Shown in pieces: positions 25,922 through 33,036 of a stretch of DNA of 33,860 nucleotides; position 1 is the first letter of the stretch, and each line of letters opens with the position of its first letter. Under the pieces are notes generated by a model that did no database searches, was not told the origin of the DNA, and saw only the letters and a list, made by a program, of their open reading frames with translations. The stretch is from Bacteroidota bacterium (GTDB taxonomy: Bacteria > Bacteroidota > Bacteroidia > Chitinophagales > Chitinophagaceae): assembly GCA_018268105.1 (NCBI GenBank), contig JAFDXG010000125.1, positions 1 through 33,860 on the forward strand, in the 5' to 3' direction. The translations under genes and the position numbers were made by a program.

Positions 25922-26956
25922 TTAAAAAATCACAATATCATCCGCATGGGCGGCAATTATATTTTTATGTGCAATCTGTTGATTAATATCCACGCTGCTC
26001 AACCGTGCTTTTGCCACACCAATAATCGTTCCGCTCTCATCGTGCAACTGCACCACTTCTCCGGCAACAAAGTTACCTTTTACTTTGCTTATACCTACTG
26101 TAAGCAGGCTTTTCCTGTTGTATAAAGCCTTTGAAGCGCCTTTATCAACAGCAATCCCACCTATGGTAATCGAACCACTGGCAAGCCACTTCTGCCTTGC
26201 TTTAAGATTAGAAGTTTTGGGGGCAAAAGTGCTGCCTGATTCACCCTCCAGAGCACTGTGCAGAGGCGTATTACCCTTCAATCCGCAGATAATAACTTTT
26301 ATACCCAATGAAGCTGCCAGCTTGGTGGAAGTAAGTTTTGAAAGCATGCCGCCTAATCCCCCACTGCTTTTCTCATTATTCACAAAGCCCAAAATGGTTG
26401 CATCAATTTTATCAATATAAGGTATCACCTGGCGGTTGTTATTCAGTAACCCGCCTGCCGAAGTGCATATAATGAGTGTATCGGCATCAAAACCTATAGC
26501 AATCAATGTTGCTAATTCATCATTATCAGAGAACTTGAGCTCTATATTGCTCACCAGATCATTTTCGTTTACTACAGGCAATATGTTATTTTGCCAAAAT
26601 TCCTGAAAGGTTTCTTTTAACTGCAGGAATTGTTTACGGTTAGAAAAATGATGCCTTTCGCACAATGCCTGCGCAACAGTGATATTGTATTTGGAGAAAA
26701 ATTTATGATATAACTGAATAAGCATAGGATTGCCCACAGCAGCAGCAGCTTTACGCTCGGTAATAGAGCCTTTGTAATTCTTAAAAAAAGATTTTCCGCT
26801 ACCTACCGCCCCACTCGAAACCAGCACTACATGATAAGTCTCATTTAATGCTGCTGTTTCCGCAGCAATTTTTTTTATAACTGCATGGTCAATCTTTCCA
26901 TCCTTGTCTGTAATAACTGCTGTTCCGAGCTTTATTACCAAAACTTTCTTTTGCAT
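25922..26956 (-). CDS. proB: Glutamate 5-kinase with C-terminal PUA domain
   Basis: ProB phosphorylates glutamate to start proline synthesis and is usually inhibited by proline. The N-terminal amino-acid kinase domain (1-250) starts VLVIKLGTAVIT with the K9-L10-G11-T12 motif and has VLVSSGAVGSG (44-54), VVNENDLVS (128-136) and the substrate loop SSGGLGGMLSKL. The C-terminal PUA domain (about 265-342) is present, so this is the long form. It is the first gene of the operon. A TATTTTTG box lies 30 nt upstream of the ATG. Confidence 0.96.
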   Translation of the reverse strand: MQKKVLVIKLGTAVITDKDGKIDHAVIKKIAAETAALNETYHVVLVSSGAVGSGKSFFKNYKGSITERKAAAAVGNPMLIQLYHKFFSKYNITVAQALCERHHFSNRKQFLQLKETFQEFWQNNILPVVNENDLVSNIELKFSDNDELATLIAIGFDADTLIICTSAGGLLNNNRQVIPYIDKIDATILGFVNNEKSSGGLGGMLSKLTSTKLAASLGIKVIICGLKGNTPLHSALEGESGSTFAPKTSNLKARQKWLASGSITIGGIAVDKGASKALYNRKSLLTVGISKVKGNFVAGEVVQLHDESGTIIGVAKARLSSVDINQQIAHKNIIAAHADDIVIF

Positions 26957-26985
26957 AAGTACTGCACTTCCGGTAAAAGTGAGCG

Positions 26986-26993
26986 CAAAAATA
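26986..26993 (-). promoter_or_regulatory. Candidate -7 box of the proB operon
   Basis: TATTTTTG on the minus strand matches TAnnTTTG and would give a leader of about 25 nt before proB. A TTG lies only 15 nt upstream, shorter than usual, so confidence is moderate. Confidence 0.4.
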
Positions 26994-27148
26994 CGGAGGA
27001 GAAGGCAACAATGATGCGGTAAAGAAAAATAGCCAGTATTTCAAAATACCTGCAGATGTAACCGAATAGATAAAATGGCTGGTCAGTAACTACAAACAGA
27101 CAACTCATAAAAAACCTCGGTCCCCTTTAAAAATAATTATCTAAAAAT

Positions 27149-27179
27149 TTGCGAAACCGAAAAGTTGCATATATATTTG
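27149..27179 (+). promoter_or_regulatory. Promoter of the arsR-SRPBCC operon
   Basis: TTG (27149-27151, within TTTG) and TATATTTG (27172-27179) are spaced by 20 bp, a full match to the Bacteroidota consensus. The predicted transcript start falls in the second operator copy. Confidence 0.7.
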
Positions 27180-27194
27180 CAACCGATTAGTTGC
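27153..27194 (+). promoter_or_regulatory. Repeated operator-like motif at the arsR promoter
   Basis: The 14-mer AACCGAWWAGTTGC occurs twice in direct orientation (27155-27168 and 27181-27194). The second copy sits in a palindrome, GCAAC-6-GTTGC (27179-27194). Between them GTTGCA (27164-27169) and TGCAAC (27178-27183) form another inverted pair around the -7 box. Winged-helix ArsR dimers bind such dyads, so autorepression is likely but inferred. Confidence 0.6.
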
Positions 27195-27211
27195 TTAAAT
27201 TAATTCTTTCC

Positions 27212-27547
27212 ATGCGACGTGACATATTCCAAGCTATTGCAGATCCAACAAGGCGGGCAATCCTCGCCCTGATTGCTTTACAGGCTATGACACCAAATGC
27301 CATTGCAGAAAATTTCAACACCACAAGGCAGGCTGTTTCAAAACACCTCCGTATACTAACAGAATGTAAATTGGTAAAACAGGAACAACAGGGAAGAGAG
27401 ATTTATTATTCACTGGAAATAGAGAAGATGAAAGAGTTTGACAAATGGCTTGATCAATACAGGAAAATCTGGGAAACCAGGTTCAGTCAATTAGAAGAAT
27501 TGTTGTCAAAAATGCAATCTTCAAAACTTAAATCAAAAAAGAAATGA
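27212..27547 (+). CDS. ArsR/SmtB family winged-helix repressor
   Basis: I chose the ATG at 27212 ([20 protein letters not shown]), giving 111 residues. An upstream TTG at 27191 would place the start inside the operator. The helix-turn-helix is seen in [29 protein letters not shown] (about 27-55), followed by the wing [13 protein letters not shown]. No metal-binding ELCVCDL-like cysteine motif is present, so it is not a metal sensor of the classic type. The protein belongs to the group paired with AHSA1/SRPBCC proteins. Its stop overlaps the next start as ATGA, so the repressor and SRPBCC protein are translationally coupled. Confidence 0.92.
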   Translation: MRRDIFQAIADPTRRAILALIALQAMTPNAIAENFNTTRQAVSKHLRILTECKLVKQEQQGREIYYSLEIEKMKEFDKWLDQYRKIWETRFSQLEELLSKMQSSKLKSKKK

Positions 27548-27984
27548 AACCACAGCCTTTTATAATTGAAAGAACATTCAATGCCCCGGTTGCCGACGTT
27601 TGGAAAGCACTCACCCAAAAAGAATTAATGAAAGAATGGTATTTTGATTTGTCGGCATTTAAACCTGAGGTGGGCTTTATATTTCAATTTAAGGGCGGGC
27701 CAACTCCTGAAAAGCAATACCTGCACTTATGTGAAATAGTAGAGGTGATACCTGAAAAAAAACTTAAACACAGTTGGAGATATGATGGTTTTGAAGGGAA
27801 TTCGTTTGTAACATTTGAACTATTTGACAAAGGAGACAGAACAAAACTCATTTTGACCCACGAAGGATTAGAAACATTCCCCAAAAACAATCTCGACTTT
27901 GTCTTCACCAATTTCGTTGAAGGATGGACATACCTTATAAACACTTCACTGGAAAATTTCTTATCAACAAACTTAATAAAATGA
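27544..27984 (+). CDS. SRPBCC (AHSA1-like) domain protein 1
   Basis: START-like SRPBCC proteins fold around a deep hydrophobic cavity and usually bind lipid-like or aromatic ligands. The 146-residue protein begins with the AHSA1 pattern [29 protein letters not shown], with the tryptophans of the first helix, and ends with the long C-terminal helix [13 protein letters not shown]. It overlaps the arsR stop by 4 nt (ATGA) and its own stop overlaps the next gene in the same way. The genetic link suggests it binds or acts on the compound that controls the repressor, but the ligand is unknown. Confidence 0.87.
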   Translation: MKPQPFIIERTFNAPVADVWKALTQKELMKEWYFDLSAFKPEVGFIFQFKGGPTPEKQYLHLCEIVEVIPEKKLKHSWRYDGFEGNSFVTFELFDKGDRTKLILTHEGLETFPKNNLDFVFTNFVEGWTYLINTSLENFLSTNLIK

Positions 27985-28472
27985 AAACCGATCTGTTATT
28001 TGATTTCAGGGTTGATAAAACTTCAAAAAAAATATTCATCATAAGGGAATTTGAAGCAACCCTTCCATTAGTGTGGAATGCATTTACCATGCCGGAATTA
28101 CTGGACCAATGGGTAGCGCCTGCCCCCTATACCGCAAAAACAAAATACATGAATTTTGAAGTGGGCGGTAAAAGATTTTATGCGATGGTAAGCCCTGACG
28201 GGAAAGAGAGTTGGGTTCTTCAAAAATATACTTCCATTACCCCAATGACTAATTTCAAGCTGTTCAACGCTTTTGCAGACAAGGACGAAAACCCTCAACC
28301 TGCGGGTTCGGACTGGGACTTCAATTTTAGTGAAGCCAACGGTATAACCAAAGTAAGTATAACTATATATAACGAATCCTTTGAACGTATGGAAAGTTTG
28401 CTGGATGGCTTCAAAGAAGGATATACTGCTACATTGAAAAGCCTGGAAGAATTGTTGGCAAGGTTATCTTAA
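27981..28472 (+). CDS. SRPBCC (AHSA1-like) domain protein 2
   Basis: I chose the ATG at 27981, because its first bases overlap the preceding stop as ATGA and the family pattern starts soon after ([32 protein letters not shown]). An in-frame ATG at 27924 would overlap the previous gene by 61 nt and add 19 atypical residues. The 163-residue protein is a second AHSA1-like cavity protein with the C-terminal helix [23 protein letters not shown]. Sequence similarity to protein 1 is limited to the fold pattern, so the two are not a recent duplication. Confidence 0.87.
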   Translation: MKTDLLFDFRVDKTSKKIFIIREFEATLPLVWNAFTMPELLDQWVAPAPYTAKTKYMNFEVGGKRFYAMVSPDGKESWVLQKYTSITPMTNFKLFNAFADKDENPQPAGSDWDFNFSEANGITKVSITIYNESFERMESLLDGFKEGYTATLKSLEELLARLS

Positions 28473-28590
28473 AGATAATTTTCTAACATTTTATAATCAA
28501 ATAGGTAATACGATTGGGGTTAAAGAATAAATTAGCTTCAAATCATTTGAAAACTGCCGGGTTTCTTAGTAAAAAAAGAAGATATTTTGT

Positions 28591-29064
28591 ATGGAATCAA
28601 AGAATATGAACAACTTTAGTAAAATCATAATTTTTCAGGCAACAAATCTCAGCGTATATGATGCATTAACCAACTCCATTCCTGAATGGTGGACAGAGAT
28701 GTTTGAAGGCATTTCAAACGAAAAAGGACAATCTTTTACAATCCGCTTCGGAACGGAAATTTTCAAAACCATGAAAGTTGAAGAGCTACTACCAGGCAAA
28801 AAAGTGATTTGGAAGGTAACTGATTCACTGATTGACCTTCCTGAGTTGAAAAATAAAACCGAATGGATAAATACTACCATTGTTTGGGAAATAAATTCCA
28901 TTGACGGTAAAACAACATTAGATTTAACACATCATGGACTGACACCAGAGGTTGAGTGCTTTGAGATTTGTGAAAATGGCTGGCATACCTTCACCAATAG
29001 TCTGAGAGATTTCATCCACACCGGCGTGGGTAAGCCATTTAACCCAGATTTTGCAGTTGACTGA
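28591..29064 (+). CDS. SRPBCC domain protein 3
   Basis: The 157-residue protein has the SRPBCC pattern SKIIIFQATNLSVYDALTNSIPEWWTEMFEG at the start, a middle beta-sheet with LPGKKVIWKVTDS and the C-terminal helix GWHTFTNSLRDFI. It lacks the ERxFxAPxxxVW form of the other two and belongs to a different branch. A second possible start is the ATG at 28606. It lies 118 bp behind protein 2, so it may belong to the same transcript, but coupling is absent. Function unknown. Confidence 0.82.
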   Translation: MESKNMNNFSKIIIFQATNLSVYDALTNSIPEWWTEMFEGISNEKGQSFTIRFGTEIFKTMKVEELLPGKKVIWKVTDSLIDLPELKNKTEWINTTIVWEINSIDGKTTLDLTHHGLTPEVECFEICENGWHTFTNSLRDFIHTGVGKPFNPDFAVD

Positions 29065-29584
29065 AAATTCTGCCCTGAGGGGTCTGATGCGGCAAAGCCA
29101 ATCAAACGCTGACCGAAGCGTCATGAACTTACGAAACCAGATTTGTTGGGGAGACTTTTAACGGAGTCCAATACTCGTCAGAGTCGTCGGAACAGGCATA
29201 AAAATTGGCAATTAAACCAATTTTTCGTCACTTCTACACAGAAATTTTACTACCATAGAATTTGGATTCAAAATTTAACCGAAGAGAAAATAGAATGAGG
29301 AAGACACCAGTAAATTAGCACGGCAATTTACTTCAAGTAAACATTTAAAGAGGTGCCGGATTGTGAGCGGAGAGAAGGGTAAACTGAATGGAGATTACTT
29401 TAATCGGTTGCCAATTTATATTTTATTAATCCCGTTTTAAATTACGGTCAACACTTTAATTGCAACAGTTGCTTCAAGATAGCATTAAACTTTTTACATC
29501 TAATACTATGGTGGAAGATATGTAAAGGTTGTGCGAAGAATACTGAATTTTATATTAATATACCTATGACAATGATAGGCTGTT
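29065..29584. other. 520-bp stretch without a recognisable gene
   Basis: No gene longer than about 50 codons is open here. The first 130 bp are richer in G and C than the flanks. An AT-rich hairpin (29200-29208 with 29217-29225) is the only clear dyad. A ~48-codon plus-strand frame ending near 29440 is not recognised. It might be the remains of a structured RNA or gene, but I cannot decide. Confidence 0.4.
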
Positions 29585-30733
29585 TCACAAGAGTCTCAGC
29601 ACAGCCTCATCGCCCTGCACAGCATTTGCCGGTCGTGGATGTGCATCGGTAAACACCTGCAGCGCGGAAGGCTCCCATACTTTAATCTTACTTTCATCAA
29701 TGTTACCATTGGCATCTTCCACGGCTTTTATATCAAGCTTCAAATATTTTGCCATAAACGGGTACATGGCTTTGCGCTTGGATGGACCATAGTCGTGTTT
29801 TTCATTGGCTAAATGTACAGACGCAACAGCACTTCTTTTACCATAGAGTGCATATATCTTTTGCATAAAAGGATACTCTACCTCCGGAGTATGTTTTGTC
29901 CAGTCGTCACCATCGGATATTAATAACATTGGTCTTGGGGCAGTTAGCGCGGCAATCTCCACATTGTTGGTCTGATAGTTTCCCTTTTTATGAATAGGCA
30001 TCCCACTTTCGCAAGTGCAGCCGCCAAAAAAATAAGATGACACCATCACACAGGGTACAGCTACTTTCACTCTTTGATCAAGCGCAGTAAGCAGGAAAGT
30101 TTGTGTACCGCCACCCGATGCACCGGTAATGCCTATACGTTCGGGGTCAACACCAGGCAGTGAAAGCAAAAAGTCAAGCGCCCTGGTGCTATTAATGGTT
30201 TGAAGTTTCAGCGCTTTTGTAATCTTGTGGTCGCTCTGCAGCGCATCACCATAACCCACCATATCCCAGGCAAACACAACTGCACCCATACGCGCAAGCA
30301 TAGCACACCGTATTTGCATTTGTTCCTGAAACCGCCCGTCAGGGTCGCGCCAGTGTCCATGCGGGCAAAGAATACCGGCGTAAGAATTTTGTTTTTTTAA
30401 GGGTCGATATAAATTGCCGGTTACATAAAATCCAGGCAGGCTTTCAAAAGCAACATTTTCTATAGTATACCCATCCATAATTTTTTTCTCATTGATAATA
30501 GCCGGTGTGCCGGGACTGGGTGGAAAGGAAATAAGTTCCATTCCTTCAAGTATATGGCTACGAATTTCCGCAGCCCGATTTGTCCAGTCGTGTAATGAGG
30601 CAGTTATGTGTTGATCAAGAAAAGCCTTGCCCTGTTCTTCCGTAAAGTAAGCGCCCTGGCAAAGTTCTACCTGCGCATTAGCCGTAAAAACTATCACAAC
30701 ACAAAAATAAATGAGTAAGGTAATTCTTTTCAT
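29585..30733 (-). CDS. Secreted alpha/beta-hydrolase, acetyl-xylan-esterase-like
   Basis: The 382-residue protein has a signal peptide (1-20, cut NA before Q21) and an alpha/beta-hydrolase domain. The nucleophile elbow is GASGGGT with S206. A likely catalytic Asp is D274 in LLISDGDDWT, and the catalytic His is H313 in EKHDYGPSK. An oxyanion-side segment is ILCPHGHWRD (121-130). The layout resembles secreted acetyl xylan or glucuronoyl esterases of Bacteroidota (CE7/CE15 surroundings), which deacylate plant polysaccharides. The exact ester is unknown. It is a single gene on the minus strand, with AT-rich DNA upstream. Confidence 0.8.
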   Translation of the reverse strand: MKRITLLIYFCVVIVFTANAQVELCQGAYFTEEQGKAFLDQHITASLHDWTNRAAEIRSHILEGMELISFPPSPGTPAIINEKKIMDGYTIENVAFESLPGFYVTGNLYRPLKKQNSYAGILCPHGHWRDPDGRFQEQMQIRCAMLARMGAVVFAWDMVGYGDALQSDHKITKALKLQTINSTRALDFLLSLPGVDPERIGITGASGGGTQTFLLTALDQRVKVAVPCVMVSSYFFGGCTCESGMPIHKKGNYQTNNVEIAALTAPRPMLLISDGDDWTKHTPEVEYPFMQKIYALYGKRSAVASVHLANEKHDYGPSKRKAMYPFMAKYLKLDIKAVEDANGNIDESKIKVWEPSALQVFTDAHPRPANAVQGDEAVLRLL

Positions 30734-31288
30734 ATATGGCTGTTGAACGATTATACAAAGTTGATTTGACGCTACAATTTAATGGATTACTTCGTAGAAA
30801 GATTTACTGTATATAAAAATTACGAAATATTTGTTTTCAATTACTATATACCACCCTATCAATATTTGTTAGACAGTGTGATAAAATTTTACGGATGTAG
30901 AGTCTGCCCCGCCAGGCAACGAATATCACCCGATATTAGATTAAAAAATTAACATTTACCAGCTGCCATATCATGCGTTGAACAATACTGGTATCGCTGC
31001 TGAACTTTGCCACTGTTTTAAACTCCTTGCCACTGCGGTAACCACAAAAAAATCCTTCGGATAGATCCGCATCACCTTTTCTACAAACTGAAGGTATTCT
31101 CAATATCAAAATTCGATATCCCCTTAAGGCAACTGCGGCACCGTAGGTTCCGTTCAACATCCCTTTCATTGCTTGTCCTATTGCCTGGCGCTATTCGTGT
31201 GTAGGAACTGAAGCCGAACAACAAACAAAAAATTGAGCATATATTCGCCTGCCAGCATATAGCAAAGCCACCTATCGGTGGCAGTTTT
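30734..31288. other. Gene-free stretch with repeats at the edge of the accessory region
   Basis: Positions 30734-30900 are AT-rich upstream DNA of the esterase gene. From about 30900 the base composition changes and short GC-rich palindromes appear (CCGCCAGGC near 30908, GCCTGGCGC near 31183). The ~45-bp repeat (31135-31179) and the ~85-bp repeat (31205-31290) follow. Minus-strand reading gives an open frame of 77 codons with no recognisable family, so I do not call a gene. Confidence 0.5.
31135..31179 (+). repeat. ~45-bp repeat, copy A (candidate IS91-type end)
   Basis: This matches 32947-32992 at about 41 of 46 positions (one gap). It contains CCGTAGGTTCC followed by GTTC, the tetranucleotide targeted by IS91-family elements. 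Similarity continues past GTTC, so the exact element boundary is uncertain. Confidence 0.65.
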
Positions 31289-31290
31289 TT
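31205..31290 (+). repeat. ~85-bp repeat, copy 1, with terminator hairpin
   Basis: It aligns over its whole length with 32078-32162, sharing GAAGCCGA, TATATTCG, a CATATA segment and a GC-rich hairpin followed by AGTT and a T run. It lies immediately behind the toxin gene. Confidence 0.7.
31267..31290 (+). terminator. Terminator-like hairpin in repeat copy 1
   Basis: GCCACC (31267-31272) pairs with GGTGGC (31277-31282) around TATC, then AG and six Ts to 31290. It is oriented to stop plus-strand transcription running towards the convergent toxin gene. Confidence 0.6.
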
Positions 31291-31588
31291 ATTCGTTTAT
31301 TCTGTTCTTCAAGTCCATCCTTTCGTGCAATATTCTTATTACCTCAACTTCGTCTTCTGAAAGTTGATAATAGAATATGATGTGTTTCCCGGATTTAAGC
31401 CCTAACAGGTTTTTACTGATTTCCGTGTAAGGCTTTCCGATATTGGGCTCTACTCCAATTTCTTTACATGCTAACTTGATTGTTTCGTATTATTTATCAG
31501 CTTGGTTTTCTGACCATTCTTGCAATGAGTAACTCCAAATATCAGTCAAATCGTTTATAGCTTCCTGTCTCAATATAACTTTAGCCAT
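31289..31588 (-). pseudogene. ParE/RelE-family toxin, interrupted by a nonsense codon
   Basis: The frame from ATG (31588) to TAA (31291-31289) spans 100 codons and reads MAKVILRQEAINDLTDIWSY..., the typical start of ParE/RelE-family mRNA or gyrase toxins. It ends in the standard LGLKSGKHIIFYYQL and VEVIRILHERMDL segments. Codon 33 is TAA (31492-31490) inside ...ENQADK-stop-YETIKLACKEIGVEP. A single T-to-A change from TAT would explain it, since family members commonly have Tyr-Tyr or a similar residue here. The start overlaps the antitoxin stop by 8 nt, as in working modules. The toxin is therefore probably inactive unless the stop is a sequencing error. Confidence 0.82.
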
Positions 31589-31828
31589 TTTTTCTTCTTG
31601 CAGATTTCAGTTTGGCTAAATGTTTGTCAAAGTCAAAATTTTCAACTCTTGAGCTTTTCATTCCCTGTTGAATGGCGTTTTTAAGGCAATGGCTTTACTT
31701 TCTTCATTTTCCAAAAGTCGAAGCCCTGCACGAATAACTTCACTAACGTTTTTGTAACGTCCTGCAGAAACCTGACTACTAACAAATTGATCGAAGTAAT
31801 TGCCGAGAGATATTGATGTATTCTTCAT
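31581..31828 (-). pseudogene. ParD-family antitoxin, frameshifted
   Basis: The reading starts MKNTSISLGNYFDQFVSSQV and continues GRYKNVSEVIRAGLRLLE, the ribbon-helix-helix DNA-binding domain of ParD/CC2985 antitoxins. At ESKAIALK the frame breaks in an A run (plus strand TTTTT around 31678-31682, one base short). Adding one base restores NAIQQGMKSSRVENFDFDKHLAKLKS and a stop overlapping the toxin start. The shifted frame ends after about five more codons. The 248-nt span is one base short of a whole number of codons. The loss removes the toxin-binding C-terminus but leaves the DNA-binding domain. Confidence 0.82.
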
Positions 31829-32232
31829 CTTTCAAACTCTCCATAAAGTTACCAAAAATTGGTAAATAGTCCAGGGATTCGTTTCAAAGTTAATTTCAGT
31901 ATTTGAAGCAATCGTTCATCGCCCAGACTTAGCTTTAGCTGCAGATGATAAATAGATGAAGCTGAGATAATGTTGCCTGTCCGCCGGGATAACACATCAA
32001 AAAACAGGAAGCCAACTAAATCTTTATTCATAAAGCAAAATTGTTCCTTCTGTTGTCCGGTGTTATTCATCAAACCAGAATAGAAGCCGACCAGCGAGCG
32101 AAAGTCCAAGTATATATTCGTGCGCCGCCATATATCCAAGCCGCCTGGCGGCAGTTATTTTTCAAGTTCTTTATTAAAGCCTAATTTGATATATTCTTTC
32201 TCCCTTTGATTGGGTTGCCCTGCACCTAATAT
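31829..32232. other. Gene-free stretch upstream of the parDE relic
   Basis: It holds the second ~85-bp repeat (32078-32162) and otherwise no gene I can support. A minus-strand open frame of 96 codons (31849-32139) runs partly through the repeat and has no family signature. Confidence 0.5.
32078..32162 (+). repeat. ~85-bp repeat, copy 2
   Basis: Same orientation and same internal order as copy 1 about 870 bp away. The hairpin here is GCCGCC (32140-32145) with GGCGGC (32147-32152), followed by AGTTATTTTT. Differences in the stem are partly compensatory, which suggests that the hairpin is maintained. Confidence 0.7.
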
Positions 32233-32804
32233 CATGTAGTATTCACGCTTCCCTGTGAGCTGAACCCCCTTGCCCTGCATCAGCCCAAAGCGGTGTATGC
32301 TGCTTTGTTCAGTGCCGCATGGCAAACCATACATCATTTTGGCAGGTTATTGAATACTTAGGCAGGTACACCCATAAAGTAGCTATCAGCAACCACCGCA
32401 TACAAAATGTGACACCGGCGGATGTGACCTTTGGCTATAAGGACTACCGTAATGGCTGCCGGCAAAAACAGATGACCTTAAGTAATGCAGAATTTACAAG
32501 ACGTTTTGCACAGCATATACTCCCGCAAAGATTTGTACGCATAAGGCATTACGGAATACTGAGCAGCGCCTGGAAACGGGGTAAGCTACAACACCTGCAA
32601 CAGCAGTTGAAGATAGTGGTTAAGTCTCCGCGGGTAGCTAAAACACTATTGCATTGCTGTCCCTGTTGCAAAAGCGGTATGCTGATTACCATTGAGATGT
32701 TCGGCAAGCGGGGACCGCCACCACAATACCTGCCCGTCCCTGCCTCGCCGGCAGGCAGGCGCCAGGCGGGTTTACCGGAAAAACAACCTGCGCCTGTAAG
32801 TTAA
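32233..32804 (+). pseudogene. IS91-family transposase with an internal deletion
   Basis: Two parts of one transposase are visible in different frames. Positions 32233-32346 read HVVFTLPCELNPLALHQPK then AVYAALFSAAWQTIHHFG, the N-terminal part of IS91-type proteins. From about 32337 to the stop at 32804 the other frame reads VIEYLGRYTHKVAISNHRI, the two-tyrosine (Y2) motif, then IRHYGILSSAWKRGK and the CPCCKSG cysteine pair near the end. The ~100 residues normally between them, including the HPHLH (HUH) metal site, are missing, and the junction is out of frame. Upstream of 32233 a stop codon interrupts the N-terminal frame. It cannot make an active transposase. Confidence 0.85.
32739..32753 (+). 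repeat. GC-rich 15-mer shared with rpsA, within a palindrome
   Basis: CCTGCCTCGCCGGCA is followed by GGCAGG, so CCTGCC and GGCAGG form an inverted pair. It lies in the transposase C-terminus, beyond the conserved cysteine motif. The identical 15-mer occurs inverted at 19775-19789. Confidence 0.55.
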
Positions 32805-32946
32805 GTTTTATGGGTAAGGGATCTAATGCGCCTATAGGAAAAGAAATCAGAAAAACCAGCTCCCCGATCACCCCAACACAAAAGCAGACCACACCCGGTC
32901 TGCAAAATACCTCCACTTCAAAGAATGGCAACTCCATAATGTAAGA

Positions 32947-32992
32947 GCGGCAACCGTAGGTTTCGTTCAACATCGCTTTCATTTCTCGTCCT
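32947..32992 (+). repeat. ~45-bp repeat, copy B, behind the IS91 relic
   Basis: It is about 140 bp behind the transposase stop, where the 3' end of an IS91-type element would be expected. The stretch CCGTAGGTTTC then GTTC parallels copy A. Confidence 0.65.
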
Positions 32993-33007
32993 GCGGACGA
33001 AACGAAA

Positions 33008-33028
33008 CCTTAGTTATTGGCTGCAGCC
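33008..33028 (+). repeat. Inverted repeat, left arm, flanking the membrane-protein gene
   Basis: The end TTATTGGCTGCAGCC matches the complement of 33545-33564 (TCGTTGGCTGCAACC) at 12 of 15 positions, and the similarity extends further with one gap. The pair encloses the gene at 33037-33516 almost exactly. Confidence 0.55.
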
Positions 33029-33036
33029 TATTTCTG

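Noticed and set aside
27191..27211. TTG start for the ArsR gene
   Set aside because: It lies inside the operator palindrome, and the ArsR family pattern begins at the ATG at 27212.
29200..29225. AT-rich hairpin as a terminator for the SRPBCC genes
   Set aside because: The stem is nearly all A/T, lies 136 bp behind the last gene and has no separate T tail.
30936..31169. Minus-strand frame of 77 codons
   Set aside because: It starts inside the ~45-bp repeat, shows no known motif and looks like chance in decayed DNA.
31849..32139. Minus-strand frame of 96 codons
   Set aside because: It runs through the ~85-bp repeat and has no recognisable domain; its composition looks like translated spacer.
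32155..32337. Minus-strand frame of 60 codons
   Set aside because: Half of it is antisense to the N-terminal part of the IS91 transposase, so it is a shadow.
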